Assembly (NCBI RefSeq): GCF_903642285.1
Contig: NZ_CAHJWJ010000001.1
Location: 62,001 to 126,000 of the forward strand
Origin: Sphingomonas bacterium
Lineage (GTDB): Bacteria > Pseudomonadota > Alphaproteobacteria > Sphingomonadales > Sphingomonadaceae
Length of the DNA stretch: 64,000 nucleotides
Direction: 5' to 3'
A program made the position numbers and the translations under genes. The notes below the pieces were generated by a model. The model was not told the origin of the DNA. It searched no databases and was given only the letters and a program-made list of their open reading frames with translations. Each line of letters begins with the position of its first letter. Positions within the stretch are counted from its first letter, which is position 1. This document shows positions 27,468-36,386 of the stretch, piece by piece.

Positions 27468-28784
27468 TCAGCTGGCGAGCCGAAGCGACTGCGGGGCAAT
27501 GCTACGTGTCGGTTGATCGGGCCAGATGCCGCGCGTGTCCAACACCGCCTTGTCGACCCGCTCCGCCAGAGGAACCGATCGGAAGAGATCGTGATCGACC
27601 AGCACGACCATTCCGGCACAGGTTTCGATCGCTTCATCGATGTCGATCAGCGTCGCGTCGCGGGCGACGAGCGCGGGGGGCAGCGTGTCCGCATAAGGTT
27701 CGACGATTCGAACCCGCCGACCGAATCGGGCGGCAAGTGCAGTCGCGACCTTCAGTGCAGGGCTTTCACGGAAATCGTCGATGTTCGCCTTGAACGCCAG
27801 GCCGAGGCACGCGACCGGCGCGCCGTTCGGCAACAAGTCGATCATCGCTGCGGCCTGGGCGATCACATGATCGGTCTTGCCGTCGTTCACTTCGCGGGCG
27901 GTGCGGATCAACGGGGTGTTCGCCGGGTCGGCATGAACCAGAAACCATGGATCGACCGCGATGCAATGCCCGCCGACGCCGGGGCCGGGCGACAGGATGT
28001 TAACGCGCGGATGCCGATTGGCGAGGCGTATCACTTCCCAGACATCGACGCCCATCGTGTCCGCGACCAGGCTGAGCTCGTTCGCGAAGGCGATGTTGAC
28101 GTCCCGGAACGCGTTCTCGGTCAGCTTCGTCATCTCGGCGGCGCGCGCAGTCGTCGTGACGCACGCGCCGCGAACGAAACGGCGATAGAAAGTGAGCGCC
28201 TTGCGCGCGCATCGTGGCGTGATTCCACCGATGACGCGATCGTTGTCGATCAACTCGACGAGGATCCGGCCGGGCAGGACGCGTTCGGGGCAATAGGCGA
28301 TGGCGATATCCGCCTGCTCGCCCGCCCCCGGTGCTCTCAGGTGGCCGGGAACGCGCAGATCGGGCCGAAGTTTGGCGATCAGATCGCGAACCTGTTCGGT
28401 CGTACCGACGGGCGAGGTCGACTCGAGGATGATGGTGTCGCCGGCCTTCAATACGGTCGCGATCGTCGTCGCGGCCTTCAGGACATAGCCGATATTGGGC
28501 GCGTGATCGTCCGCGAACGGGGTCGGTACCGCGATGACGAAGACATCGGCCAGCGCGATCTGCATCGACGCACGCAGCGAACCGCGCGCGACGACGCCGG
28601 ACACGAGTCCGTCGAGATCGACTTCCTCGATATGCACCTTGCCCGAGTTGATCGTGTCGACGACGCTTTGCGTCACATCCACGCCGAGCACGCTGGCCCC
28701 CGTCCGCGCGATCACTGCCGCCGTTGGCAGGCCGATATAGCCAAGGCCCAGAACGACGACTTTCAGTTCCGAGTCCGATATCAT
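27468..28784 (-). CDS. wecC: UDP-N-acetyl-D-mannosamine dehydrogenase
   Basis: 438 residues. NAD-dependent four-electron oxidation of UDP-ManNAc to UDP-ManNAcA. N-terminal Rossmann VVVLGLGYIGLPTAAVIAR, LIxAVPTPF-type segment IAVPTPFADDHAPN, STSPVGTTEQV, the central AYCPERVLPG, catalytic Cys in PGPGVGGHCIAVDPWFLV, and a C-terminal second nucleotide domain with GLAFKANIDDFRESPALKV. Sequence order follows E. coli WecC closely. It overlaps wecB by four bases, so both steps from UDP-GlcNAc to UDP-ManNAcA are coupled. Confidence 0.93.
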   Translation of the reverse strand: MISDSELKVVVLGLGYIGLPTAAVIARTGASVLGVDVTQSVVDTINSGKVHIEEVDLDGLVSGVVARGSLRASMQIALADVFVIAVPTPFADDHAPNIGYVLKAATTIATVLKAGDTIILESTSPVGTTEQVRDLIAKLRPDLRVPGHLRAPGAGEQADIAIAYCPERVLPGRILVELIDNDRVIGGITPRCARKALTFYRRFVRGACVTTTARAAEMTKLTENAFRDVNIAFANELSLVADTMGVDVWEVIRLANRHPRVNILSPGPGVGGHCIAVDPWFLVHADPANTPLIRTAREVNDGKTDHVIAQAAAMIDLLPNGAPVACLGLAFKANIDDFRESPALKVATALAARFGRRVRIVEPYADTLPPALVARDATLIDIDEAIETCAGMVVLVDHDLFRSVPLAERVDKAVLDTRGIWPDQPTRSIAPQSLRLAS

Positions 28785-29926
28785 CGCGCCATCCTGTCAT
28801 TTATGATGCGGGCGATTCGTGCGCTCGCCCGGCCGTCGCCGAACGGGTTGTGCGCACGCGCCATCCGCGCATGAGCGGCATTGTCGTCGAGAAGCGTAAA
28901 GACTTCCGAAACGATGCGATCCGGGTCGGTGCCGACGAGACGTGCGGTGCCCGCTGCGATCCCTTCGGGCCGCTCGGTCGTTTCGCGCATCACCAACACG
29001 GGCTTGCCGAGCGACGGTGCCTCTTCCTGCACGCCCCCCGAATCCGTGAGCGCAAGGTCACACATGCCCAGCGCGCGGATGAAATGCGGATAATCGAGCG
29101 GTGCGATCCGCGCGACATTGGCGCGTTCGCCTAGTATCGCGTCCATGACCGCGCCGACATTGGGGTTGGGATGCATTGGAAATATCACCGCGACATCGTC
29201 CCGGTCCGCGATCCGCCCGATCGCGCGCGCGATGCCTGCCATGCCGTCGCCGAAATTCTCGCGGCGGTGCGTCGTGACCAGGACTATGCGCTTGTCCGCG
29301 AACCGTTTGGCGACCGGGTCCAGTTCCGCGGCGAGCGCGGGCACTGCCGCGATTCGTTCGCGAGTCCAGAGCAGCGCGTCGATGACCGTATTGCCCGTGA
29401 CATGGACGCCTGCGGTCACGTTCTCACGCGCCAGCGCGGTCGCGGCGGTATCGGTCGGCGCGAAGTGCAGGTCGGCGATCGGCGCGACGATCCGCCGGTT
29501 CACCTCCTCGGGCCAGGGGTGGTAGATATCGCCGGAGCGCAGCCCCGCCTCGACATGAGCAACAGGGATCTTGCGGTAATAGGCGGCGAGAGCACCCGTC
29601 ATTGCGGTCGCCGTGTCGCCTTGCACGATCACCCGGTCGGGCCTGTGCGCGTCCATAACCTCGCCTAGCCCGGTCAGCAGCCGCGCGGTCAGCCGGTCGA
29701 GCGTCTGCCCCGGTTCCATCAGGTCGAGGTCGACGTCCGGTACGATCCCCGCGATCGCGAGCACTTGATCGAGCAGCCCGCGGTGCTGCGCGGTCACGCA
29801 CGTTACGACCTGCATTCCGCCCGCGGCCTGTAGCGCGCGGACGACCGGGAACAGCTTGATCGCTTCGGGCCGCGTGCCGAATATGAGCAGGACCTTGGGC
29901 GGCGACGGGGGGGCGTGGTCGGTCAT
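28781..29926 (-). CDS. wecB: UDP-N-acetylglucosamine 2-epimerase (non-hydrolysing)
   Basis: 381 residues. Interconverts UDP-GlcNAc and UDP-ManNAc. Motifs: LLIFGTRPEAIKLFPVVRAL, VTAQHRGLLDQVL, HVEAGLRSGDIYHPWPEE, TTHRRENFG, and DSGGVQEEAPSLGKPVLVMR with ETTERPEG, which form the nucleotide-binding clefts. First gene of the wecBC pair. Divergent from galU across 117 bases. Indicates that ManNAcA is a component of the cell's polysaccharide or surface glycan. Confidence 0.94.
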   Translation of the reverse strand: MTDHAPPSPPKVLLIFGTRPEAIKLFPVVRALQAAGGMQVVTCVTAQHRGLLDQVLAIAGIVPDVDLDLMEPGQTLDRLTARLLTGLGEVMDAHRPDRVIVQGDTATAMTGALAAYYRKIPVAHVEAGLRSGDIYHPWPEEVNRRIVAPIADLHFAPTDTAATALARENVTAGVHVTGNTVIDALLWTRERIAAVPALAAELDPVAKRFADKRIVLVTTHRRENFGDGMAGIARAIGRIADRDDVAVIFPMHPNPNVGAVMDAILGERANVARIAPLDYPHFIRALGMCDLALTDSGGVQEEAPSLGKPVLVMRETTERPEGIAAGTARLVGTDPDRIVSEVFTLLDDNAAHARMARAHNPFGDGRASARIARIINDRMAR

Positions 29927-30043
29927 CGCGCGAATACTAGCCGCGGCGACGTTAAACTCACGCTAACCCGCCTGGATGCAACCCGATTGCCGGGTCGTCC
30001 GGCGGCGGTTAGGACTTCGTGTTGAACGGGAGCAGGGTGTCGA

Positions 30044-30910
30044 ATGGTGAAGCGGGTGCGCAAGGCGGTGTTTCCGGTGGCGGGGCTTGGAACGCGGTTC
30101 CTGCCCGCGACCAAGGCGATGCCCAAGGAAATGCTGACCGTGGTCGACAAGCCTTTGATCCAATATGCGGTCGAGGAGGCGATAGAGGCGGGGATCGAGC
30201 AGATCATCTTCGTCACCGGCCGCGGCAAGTCCGCGATCGAGGACCATTTCGACATATCCTATGAACTGGAAGCCACGATGAAGGCGCGCGGCAAGTCGCT
30301 CGACCTCATCGCCGGCATTCGCCAGCGTCCGGGTTCGCCCGTTTATATTCGCCAGCAAGAGCCGCTCGGGCTCGGCCACGCGGTCTGGTGCGCGAGAGAC
30401 GTCGTCGGCGACGAACCGTTCGCGGTGTTGCTTCCCGACGAGCTGATGGTCGGCGAACCCGGTTTCCTGTCGCAGATGATCGAGGCATATGGCCGCGTCG
30501 GCGGCAACGTCATCGGCGCGCTTGAGGTTTCGGAAACCGAGACCGATAAATACGGCATCATCGCACCCGGCAAACGCGACGGCCGTTTGACGGAAGTCGT
30601 CGCTTTGGTGGAAAAGCCTTCAAGGGGTTCGGCCCCGTCGAACCTGATGATCCCCGGCCGCTACATCCTGCAGCCCGAGGTCATGCGGATACTCGAGCGT
30701 GGCGACGCCGGCGCGGGCGGCGAAATCCAGCTGACGGATGCGATGGCAAAGCTGATCGGTACGCAGCCCTTCCACGGGTTCACCTTCAACGGCCAACGCT
30801 ATGATTGCGGCGACAAGGCGGGGTATATCCAGGCAAATCTGGCGCTGGCGCTGGCACGTGAAGATATCGGTGGCGCGGTACGGAAGTTTGCCCGGAATCT
30901 GCTTGATTGA
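30044..30910 (+). CDS. galU: UTP--glucose-1-phosphate uridylyltransferase
   Basis: 288 residues. Makes UDP-glucose from UTP and glucose-1-phosphate, the donor for exopolysaccharide and the glucose lipid carrier step. N-terminal RKAVFPVAGLGTRFLPATKA nucleotide loop, KEMLTVVDKPLIQYAVEEA, LPDELMVGEPGF, and a C-terminal GEIQLTDAMAKL. ATG 30044 with GGGAGCAGGG upstream. Ends nine bases before the convergent glycosylphosphotransferase gene. Confidence 0.95.
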   Translation: MVKRVRKAVFPVAGLGTRFLPATKAMPKEMLTVVDKPLIQYAVEEAIEAGIEQIIFVTGRGKSAIEDHFDISYELEATMKARGKSLDLIAGIRQRPGSPVYIRQQEPLGLGHAVWCARDVVGDEPFAVLLPDELMVGEPGFLSQMIEAYGRVGGNVIGALEVSETETDKYGIIAPGKRDGRLTEVVALVEKPSRGSAPSNLMIPGRYILQPEVMRILERGDAGAGGEIQLTDAMAKLIGTQPFHGFTFNGQRYDCGDKAGYIQANLALALAREDIGGAVRKFARNLLD

Positions 30911-30919
30911 GGCGACGGC

Positions 30920-32371
30920 TCAGAAGGCGTTCCGGTGCAGCAGCACCCGCGCGGTCAGGAAGATGATCTTCATATCCCGCCAGATCGACCATTTTTCAAG
31001 ATATTCCAGGTCCGCCTGAAGCCGATTGCGCAAATCGTCCTCCAGGACCGTGGCACCGCGAAACCCGCGGATCTGCGCAAGACCCGTCAGACCGGGCTTG
31101 GTTGCGTGGCGGTCCCAGTAACGGTGGTCGACTTCCCAGAACAGCTTGTCCGCGGCACGCGATCCGAGCGCATGCGGGCGGGGGCCGACGATGCTCATCT
31201 CGCCGCGAAGTACGTTGAGAAGCTGAGGCAACTCGTCGATGCTCGTGCGGCGAATGAATGCACCGCAGCGGGTGATCCGGTCGTCATCGCGCGCGGTCGA
31301 TCGGCCTCCATGGTGATCGCCGCTCTTGTCGCGCATGCTACGGAATTTCAGCATCTGGAACATCTGGTTTCCGCGGCCGATCCGGACCTGCCGGAAAAAT
31401 ACCGGGCCGGCGCTGTCGAGCTTCACCCATAAAGCGGTACCTATGAGGATCGGCGACGTGAGCAGAAGACCGATCAGCGCTACGACGACGTCGAACAGGC
31501 GCTTGACGCTCCTGTCGAAGAGGTTGAGCGGACCGGTGGCGACGATTACCGAGGGATTGGCGCGATCCGGACCGAGCCCGAGCGGATTGAGCGTCGCCAG
31601 TTCGGGAATCGCAATCTCGCCCTGGATATTGGCACCGCGCAACAGCCGTGCCCACGCCTCCCGCCGGTCGGCGGGGCAGCATACCACGACACGGTCTGCT
31701 GGTGCGAGCGCGGTGGCGAGCCGATCGTACATGACCGGATCATGATGGTCCGGATCGAGATCGGCTCCCGCGGTCATCACCAGCGAATAGCGACCCGGCG
31801 GTACGGGCTGATCGCGATCGTTTATCAGGACGACGCTGAATGGATTGCCGCCGATGATCGCAACCATGTGTCGCGCGAACGAATACCGTGCGACGGCGAT
31901 CAGCAGGAGCGCGAAGACCGAACCGACCGCGATCGTCAGCCGCTGGAACGTGTCGCTGCTCCTGGAATAGAAGGCGATAAGGATCAGAAATGCAACGGAA
32001 GAAAGGAACGCTTGCGCGCCGCGCCGAACCGACCGGAACGGATCCTGCATTTCGCCGGACGCATAGGCGCGAAAGTTGAGCGCTACGACGATATATATCG
32101 GCAGCAGCACCAGCGCGAAGATCAGCCAGTTCGTGTCGACGAGGAACGAGCGACGAAAGCTGGCGGCCGCAGCGAAGCCGGCGAGGATCGCGGCGACATC
32201 GAATATCAACTGGTAAGTGTAGGCCCTGATCCGCAGCGTCGAGCTACTCGGCCGCCAAACCGTTCGCCGGTTCCGCCGTGACCGTACCGTCGCCGGCTGA
32301 TGGACGACCGGCGCGTCGCGATCGGAAGCAATGGGATCGTCGCCCTGAAGCCCGTCGGCCATGTCAATCAT
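30920..32371 (-). CDS. polyprenyl glycosylphosphotransferase initiating exopolysaccharide synthesis
   Basis: 483 residues. The N-terminal half has four to five transmembrane helices and a nucleotide-binding-like soluble part; the C-terminal catalytic domain has KRLFDVVVALIGLLLTSPIL, FFRQVRIGRGNQMFQMLKF, RTSIDELPQLLNVLRGEMSI, VGPRPHA and KPGLTGLAQIRGF. Transfers a sugar-1-phosphate, usually glucose, from a UDP-sugar to undecaprenyl phosphate, the first step of repeat-unit assembly; sphingan-producing relatives use such an enzyme. A promoter-like sequence lies just upstream. Sugar specificity cannot be told from the motifs alone. Confidence 0.9.
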   Translation of the reverse strand: MIDMADGLQGDDPIASDRDAPVVHQPATVRSRRNRRTVWRPSSSTLRIRAYTYQLIFDVAAILAGFAAAASFRRSFLVDTNWLIFALVLLPIYIVVALNFRAYASGEMQDPFRSVRRGAQAFLSSVAFLILIAFYSRSSDTFQRLTIAVGSVFALLLIAVARYSFARHMVAIIGGNPFSVVLINDRDQPVPPGRYSLVMTAGADLDPDHHDPVMYDRLATALAPADRVVVCCPADRREAWARLLRGANIQGEIAIPELATLNPLGLGPDRANPSVIVATGPLNLFDRSVKRLFDVVVALIGLLLTSPILIGTALWVKLDSAGPVFFRQVRIGRGNQMFQMLKFRSMRDKSGDHHGGRSTARDDDRITRCGAFIRRTSIDELPQLLNVLRGEMSIVGPRPHALGSRAADKLFWEVDHRYWDRHATKPGLTGLAQIRGFRGATVLEDDLRNRLQADLEYLEKWSIWRDMKIIFLTARVLLHRNAF

Positions 32372-32414
32372 ACTCGCATGGCGTCGTTCGCCGGTTTCGG
32401 ATCGTGGCGGCCAT

Positions 32415-32444
32415 ATTATAATCTCGTGACGGTATAATTTTCAA
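32415..32444 (-). promoter_or_regulatory. sigma-70-type promoter upstream of the glycosylphosphotransferase gene
   Basis: On the minus strand TTGAAA (32439-32444), an 18-base spacer and a perfect TATAAT (32415-32420), 43 bases before the ATG at 32371, in an AT-rich 81-base gap after the ThiF/MoeB gene. One of the closest matches to the consensus in the window. Confidence 0.55.
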
Positions 32445-32452
32445 ATCCGCGC

Positions 32453-33223
32453 TCAATGCTCGCGGCAAGAACGGCACCCCGGGTCTTTCGGCAAGCGAAT
32501 TGTTCGGAAACGCAGAGACAGCAGGTCGGTCAGAAAAAGCTTGCCCGCCGGATCGGTGCCGAAAGGGTAGACCGCGCGTAGCACTTCCAGCGCGGCCAGG
32601 CCGCCGATGACGCCGCTGACGGGACCGAGGATGCCATCCTCGGCGCAGCTCGTCTCCGCCGCATCGGGGGCGTCGCCGACGAAGCAGCGATAGCAGGGCA
32701 AATTCGGTTCCCAGCCGCGATAGACGCCCAATTGCCCCTCGAACTGCCCGACCGCGGCGGAGATCAGCGGGATGCGCGCGACGAGGGCGGCATCGGCCAC
32801 CGCGAAGCGAGTCGCGAAATTGTCGCAGCCATCGAGAACGACATCCGCACCCGCGATCATCGCGGCGGCGTTGGCGCGATCGATACGCACCGATCGTGCT
32901 TCCACGACCACATGCGGGTTCAGTCGGTGCGCCGCTTCCGCGGCGGCATCCACCTTCGAACGGCCGGTGTCGTCGCTCGTGAAGATCGTCTGCCGCTGGA
33001 GGTTGGACGGTTCGACCCGATCGTCGTCGATCAGGATCAAACGGCCGATCCCGGCAGCAGCGAGATACTGGATCGCAGGCGATCCGATCCCGCCTGCGCC
33101 GACGATTACGACCGTCGCGGACTTGAACCGCGCCTGGCCCGCGCCGCCGACTTCTTTCAGAACGATGTGGCGGGCGTAGCGTTCGAGTTCGGCGTCCGCC
33201 AGCGCGATCGGAGCGGCAGTCAC
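32453..33223 (-). CDS. HesA/MoeB/ThiF-family adenylyltransferase
   Basis: 256 residues, GTG 33223 overlapping the previous stop (GTGA). E1-like enzyme that adenylates the C-terminus of a ubiquitin-like sulfur carrier (ThiS or MoaD). Motifs: RYARHIVLKEVGGAGQ, the ATP loop VVIVGAGGIGSPAIQYLA, DDDRVEPSNLQRQ, DGCDNFATRF, and two zinc CxxC pairs (CYRC and CRSC). No rhodanese domain is attached. Last gene of a seven-gene run from ubiE. No carrier gene is nearby, so thiamine versus molybdopterin use is open. Confidence 0.88.
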   Translation of the reverse strand: MTAAPIALADAELERYARHIVLKEVGGAGQARFKSATVVIVGAGGIGSPAIQYLAAAGIGRLILIDDDRVEPSNLQRQTIFTSDDTGRSKVDAAAEAAHRLNPHVVVEARSVRIDRANAAAMIAGADVVLDGCDNFATRFAVADAALVARIPLISAAVGQFEGQLGVYRGWEPNLPCYRCFVGDAPDAAETSCAEDGILGPVSGVIGGLAALEVLRAVYPFGTDPAGKLFLTDLLSLRFRTIRLPKDPGCRSCREH

Positions 33224-33627
33224 GGGTCCCAAGCGAAGATCAGTCGCGTCCTGTACCAGCGATCGCCGACGCTGGCCGGCAGATCGACATTGTCGCGCGC
33301 GCCACTGAAGACGAGACCGGCAGCATATTGTTCGACGGTCGGGCAATGGATCGCGCGGGGGACGACACGGCGTATCGCGCCGTCCGCGCTCGCCAGCACC
33401 GCGATATCGACCGGCAGCGTCCAGCCCGCCGGGGTGCGCGTTGCCGAAGCGCACCGACCCCGCAACACCTCCTGGTGCACATAGGCGGACATCGCCGCCG
33501 TCGGATCCGCCGGTCGGCGCAAGGCCAGCTGGGGAAGCGCGGACCAGTCCTGCGGCGGCAGCGCCTCCTGGGGCGCACGTTCGGGCATTGCGACGGCGAG
33601 CGTGAACGGCAGGAGAAACGTCATCAT
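33220..33627 (-). CDS. secreted hypothetical protein
   Basis: 135 residues with a short hydrophobic N-terminus ([16 protein letters not shown]) that could be a signal peptide. No family is recognised. One conserved-looking pair of Cys (GRCASATR and AIHCPTVEQ) may form a disulfide, and the chain ends [12 protein letters not shown]. Start overlaps the dut stop and the end overlaps the ThiF/MoeB start by four bases, so translation is coupled both ways. Probably a periplasmic protein carried in a housekeeping operon. Confidence 0.6.
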   Translation of the reverse strand: MMTFLLPFTLAVAMPERAPQEALPPQDWSALPQLALRRPADPTAAMSAYVHQEVLRGRCASATRTPAGWTLPVDIAVLASADGAIRRVVPRAIHCPTVEQYAAGLVFSGARDNVDLPASVGDRWYRTRLIFAWDP

Positions 33628-34067
33628 CGTCCGGTCGATCCGAAGCCGTCGGCACCGCGTTCCGTATCGTCCAACATTGCGACCGCGTCGAGCGTCGCGC
33701 GCTGGACGGAGGCTGGGACGAGTTGGGCAATGCGGTCGCCGCGCGCGATCACGAAGGGTTCGCTACCCAGATTGGCCAGAATAACCTTTATCTCGCCGCG
33801 ATAGTCGCTGTCGATCGTGCCTGGGGTATTGAGACAGGTGATGCCGTGCTTCAGCGCCAGCCCGGACCGGGGGCGGACTTGCACCTCATATCCTTCCGGA
33901 ATCGCGATCGCGAAACCGCTCGCGACGGCAGCGCGTGCGCCGGGTGCGAGCGTCAGCGTTTCGGCAGCCACGATGTCCATGCCGGCGGCCCCGGCGGTTG
34001 CATAGGCGGGGAGGGGCAAGCCGGCACCATGCGGCAGGCGGCGAAGCGCGATCCGGATCGGGGTCAT
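33624..34067 (-). CDS. dut: dUTP diphosphatase
   Basis: 147 residues, trimeric all-beta dUTPase. Hydrolyses dUTP to dUMP, limiting uracil in DNA. Motifs in order: [12 protein letters not shown] (motif 1), [12 protein letters not shown] (motif 2), [20 protein letters not shown] (motif 3), [14 protein letters not shown] (motif 4) and the C-terminal [11 protein letters not shown] arm (motif 5). ATG 34067 overlaps the coaBC stop by four bases. Confidence 0.95.
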   Translation of the reverse strand: MTPIRIALRRLPHGAGLPLPAYATAGAAGMDIVAAETLTLAPGARAAVASGFAIAIPEGYEVQVRPRSGLALKHGITCLNTPGTIDSDYRGEIKVILANLGSEPFVIARGDRIAQLVPASVQRATLDAVAMLDDTERGADGFGSTGR

Positions 34068-35257
34068 GACGGCTCCAGCGCGGCTGCGATTCGATCGGCG
34101 AGCAGGACCGCGATGTCCGACTTGGCCGCGGCCGGCCATTCCTCGACGCCGTTCGCGGTCACCAGGCGGACGTGGTTTGCATCCGCGCCGAAGACGCCCG
34201 CGGAAACGTCGTTGGCGACGATCCAGTCGGCATCCTTGCGCGTCCGTTTCGCGACGGCATTCGCGACGACATTCTCGGTCTCGGCCGCGAAGCCGACGAG
34301 GAGGGCCGGGCGCTGCGGACTTTTTGCGACGATCGCGAGGATGTCAGGGTTCTCGATAAGCGTCAGTGCGGGCGGTGCGCCGACCTTCTTCACTTTCTGC
34401 GTCACCGCCTCGACTCGCCAGTCGGCGACGGCGGCGACCATGACCGCGATGTGGGCGGGTAGCGCGGCGGTGACCGCCGCCGCCATCTCGCACGCGCTTT
34501 CGACGTCGATCCGGTCGACGCCCGCGGGAGTGGGCAGATCGACCGGCCCCGCCACGAGCGTCACGCGGGTGCCCAGCGCGGCGAGCGCGGCTGCGACGGC
34601 AAAACCCTGACGGCCCGAGGAGCGATTGGCGATGTACCGGACCGGGTCGATCGGTTCGTGCGTCGGGCCGGCGGTGACGATCGCATGACGGCCGGCGAGC
34701 TTTCCGATCGTTTCGAGCGAAGCGCGGGAGAGGGCCGAGTCGATCGCTTCAACGATCACCGCGGGTTCCGGCAGCCGCCCGGGCCCGTATTCGCCGCACG
34801 CCATCGCGCCCTCGTCGGGTTCAAGCACGGTGATCCCATCGGCTCGCAGCCGCGCGACGTTGCGCTTCGTCGCGGCGTGTCGCCACATCCGTACGTTCAT
34901 CGCAGGTGCCGCGAGGACGGGCTTGTCGGTCGCCAGCAGCACAGTCGTCGCCAGATCATTCGCCTGGCCGCCCGCCATACGTGCCAGCAAATCCGCGGTC
35001 GCCGGAACGACGACGACGAGATCGGCTTCGCGGCTCAGTTGGATGTGTCCCATCTCGGCCTCATCCTTCAGGTCCCACAGGCTGGTATGGACGTGCTCCT
35101 CGCTCAGCGCGGCGAGTGTCATCGGCGTGATGAAATGGCTGCCCCCCTCGGTCAGTACGCACCGTACCGCGTGGCCGCGCTTCTTCAGCAGGCGGATCAC
35201 CTCGCACGCCTTGTACGCCGCAATGCCGCCGCCGACGATGAGAAGGATGCGCTTCAC
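34064..35257 (-). CDS. coaBC: bifunctional phosphopantothenoylcysteine decarboxylase / phosphopantothenate--cysteine ligase
   Basis: 397 residues, GTG start. Two steps of coenzyme A synthesis. The N-terminal flavoprotein CoaC domain begins [20 protein letters not shown] with catalytic His in [12 protein letters not shown], the substrate-binding APAMNVRMW and the active Cys in [16 protein letters not shown]. The C-terminal CoaB domain starts at about 185 with [20 protein letters not shown] and has [10 protein letters not shown]. Overlaps the membrane protein gene upstream (GTGA) and dut downstream. Confidence 0.95.
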   Translation of the reverse strand: MKRILLIVGGGIAAYKACEVIRLLKKRGHAVRCVLTEGGSHFITPMTLAALSEEHVHTSLWDLKDEAEMGHIQLSREADLVVVVPATADLLARMAGGQANDLATTVLLATDKPVLAAPAMNVRMWRHAATKRNVARLRADGITVLEPDEGAMACGEYGPGRLPEPAVIVEAIDSALSRASLETIGKLAGRHAIVTAGPTHEPIDPVRYIANRSSGRQGFAVAAALAALGTRVTLVAGPVDLPTPAGVDRIDVESACEMAAAVTAALPAHIAVMVAAVADWRVEAVTQKVKKVGAPPALTLIENPDILAIVAKSPQRPALLVGFAAETENVVANAVAKRTRKDADWIVANDVSAGVFGADANHVRLVTANGVEEWPAAAKSDIAVLLADRIAAALEPS

Positions 35258-36381
35258 CGAACGATCCTCTTCACCGTGACCCGCCTCTTGTCGAGCGCGG
35301 CGGTGAACAGGTCGCGCAAACCGTCCGGCGCGAATGCCAGGCCGACGAGGATCGTCGGCGCGGCGATCAGCCCCCAATAGAATGTGTCCGTACGTCCGAA
35401 AATGCCGAGGATGGCTGCATACGCCGCAAACAGTGCGAGCGCGCGAAGCGCCAGCGCTTCGTTCCAGGCGCTCCAGCCGAACAGCGCGAGGCCGACCAGC
35501 GGCGCGGCCAGCCATATCGGCGCGATGCCGAGTACGGTCAGGATCGACATGGTGCGCACGAAATGGCCGAACCCCAAAAGTCCCAGCCAGCCGGGCGAAC
35601 TCGGGTCGAGTGGTCGGACGACGCGCGCGACAGCGTCCGCATGCAGTGTCAGCGCAATCGCGAGGATTGCCATCGTCACGAACCAAAGCAACGCCTCACG
35701 CCGCTGCCCCTCCAGCAGGGCCAGACCGGCCATGATCGCCAGATATGGCGCGGCGGTCTCGCGGATCAGGACCGCGACCAGGCCGAGCGACACCGATTCG
35801 ACCCAGCGTCCGCGCTGCCGCATCGCGAGGCTGAGCGCGACGAACAATCCTGCCCAGATTTCATGGAAATAGGAAAGATCCGCTTGCGCGTACACAACCA
35901 GTCCGCCCGCGAGCAGCGCCATCGCGATGATTAGCGGCGGTCCACGTGCGAAGGCCGGCTTCAGCCTCTGCCACCACGCGATCGCCACCAGCGCGACCAG
36001 AAGATATAGTAGCAGCGGCATCGCCCATGGCGGCAGGATCGCCAACGCCATCGCCAGCGTCGGCAGGCGGAACGTGACGAAAGGTTTCAGGGGATAGTCG
36101 CCGTGGCGAAGCGCCTCTGCGGCGACGGTGTAGTAGTTGCCGCCGTGGCGGACGCCATCGACGATCGTTTCGTACAGTATCACATCCGCTTGATCCTGCG
36201 CGCGTTTGGCGGGGTCGTGGCTGGCGGGCGGCGGGCCCGGGGTCCCGAGGGCCAGGAAGCAGGCGAGGATGAGGGCGGTCAGAAGGACGAGAGCGAGACG
36301 GGCGGCGCGAGTCGGCAGCTCGGCGTAGCGCGAGGGTCGGGACAGCCAAAGGGGGGCTAGGGGGCGGCGGATCATCGTCAT
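35254..36381 (-). CDS. multi-pass membrane protein of unknown function
   Basis: 375 residues with about eight to nine hydrophobic segments, for example AARLALVLLTALILACFLAL near the N-terminus and AMPLLLYLLVALVAIAWW. A large first loop (residues 50-110) contains NYYTVAAEALRHGDYPLKP. The layout resembles GT-C-fold or DUF2029-type mannosyltransferases, but no motif confirms this. ATG 36381 lies five bases after the ubiB stop; the gene overlaps coaBC by four bases. Function unassigned. Confidence 0.7.
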   Translation of the reverse strand: MTMIRRPLAPLWLSRPSRYAELPTRAARLALVLLTALILACFLALGTPGPPPASHDPAKRAQDQADVILYETIVDGVRHGGNYYTVAAEALRHGDYPLKPFVTFRLPTLAMALAILPPWAMPLLLYLLVALVAIAWWQRLKPAFARGPPLIIAMALLAGGLVVYAQADLSYFHEIWAGLFVALSLAMRQRGRWVESVSLGLVAVLIRETAAPYLAIMAGLALLEGQRREALLWFVTMAILAIALTLHADAVARVVRPLDPSSPGWLGLLGFGHFVRTMSILTVLGIAPIWLAAPLVGLALFGWSAWNEALALRALALFAAYAAILGIFGRTDTFYWGLIAAPTILVGLAFAPDGLRDLFTAALDKRRVTVKRIVR

Positions 36382-36386
36382 GCCCC

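Noticed and set aside
27700-27720. GTTCGAACC reminiscent of a tRNA T-arm
   Set aside because: Inside wecC coding sequence with no cloverleaf around it.
27399-28874. Long plus-strand frame opposite wecC
   Set aside because: Antisense shadow; wecC is unmistakable on the other strand.
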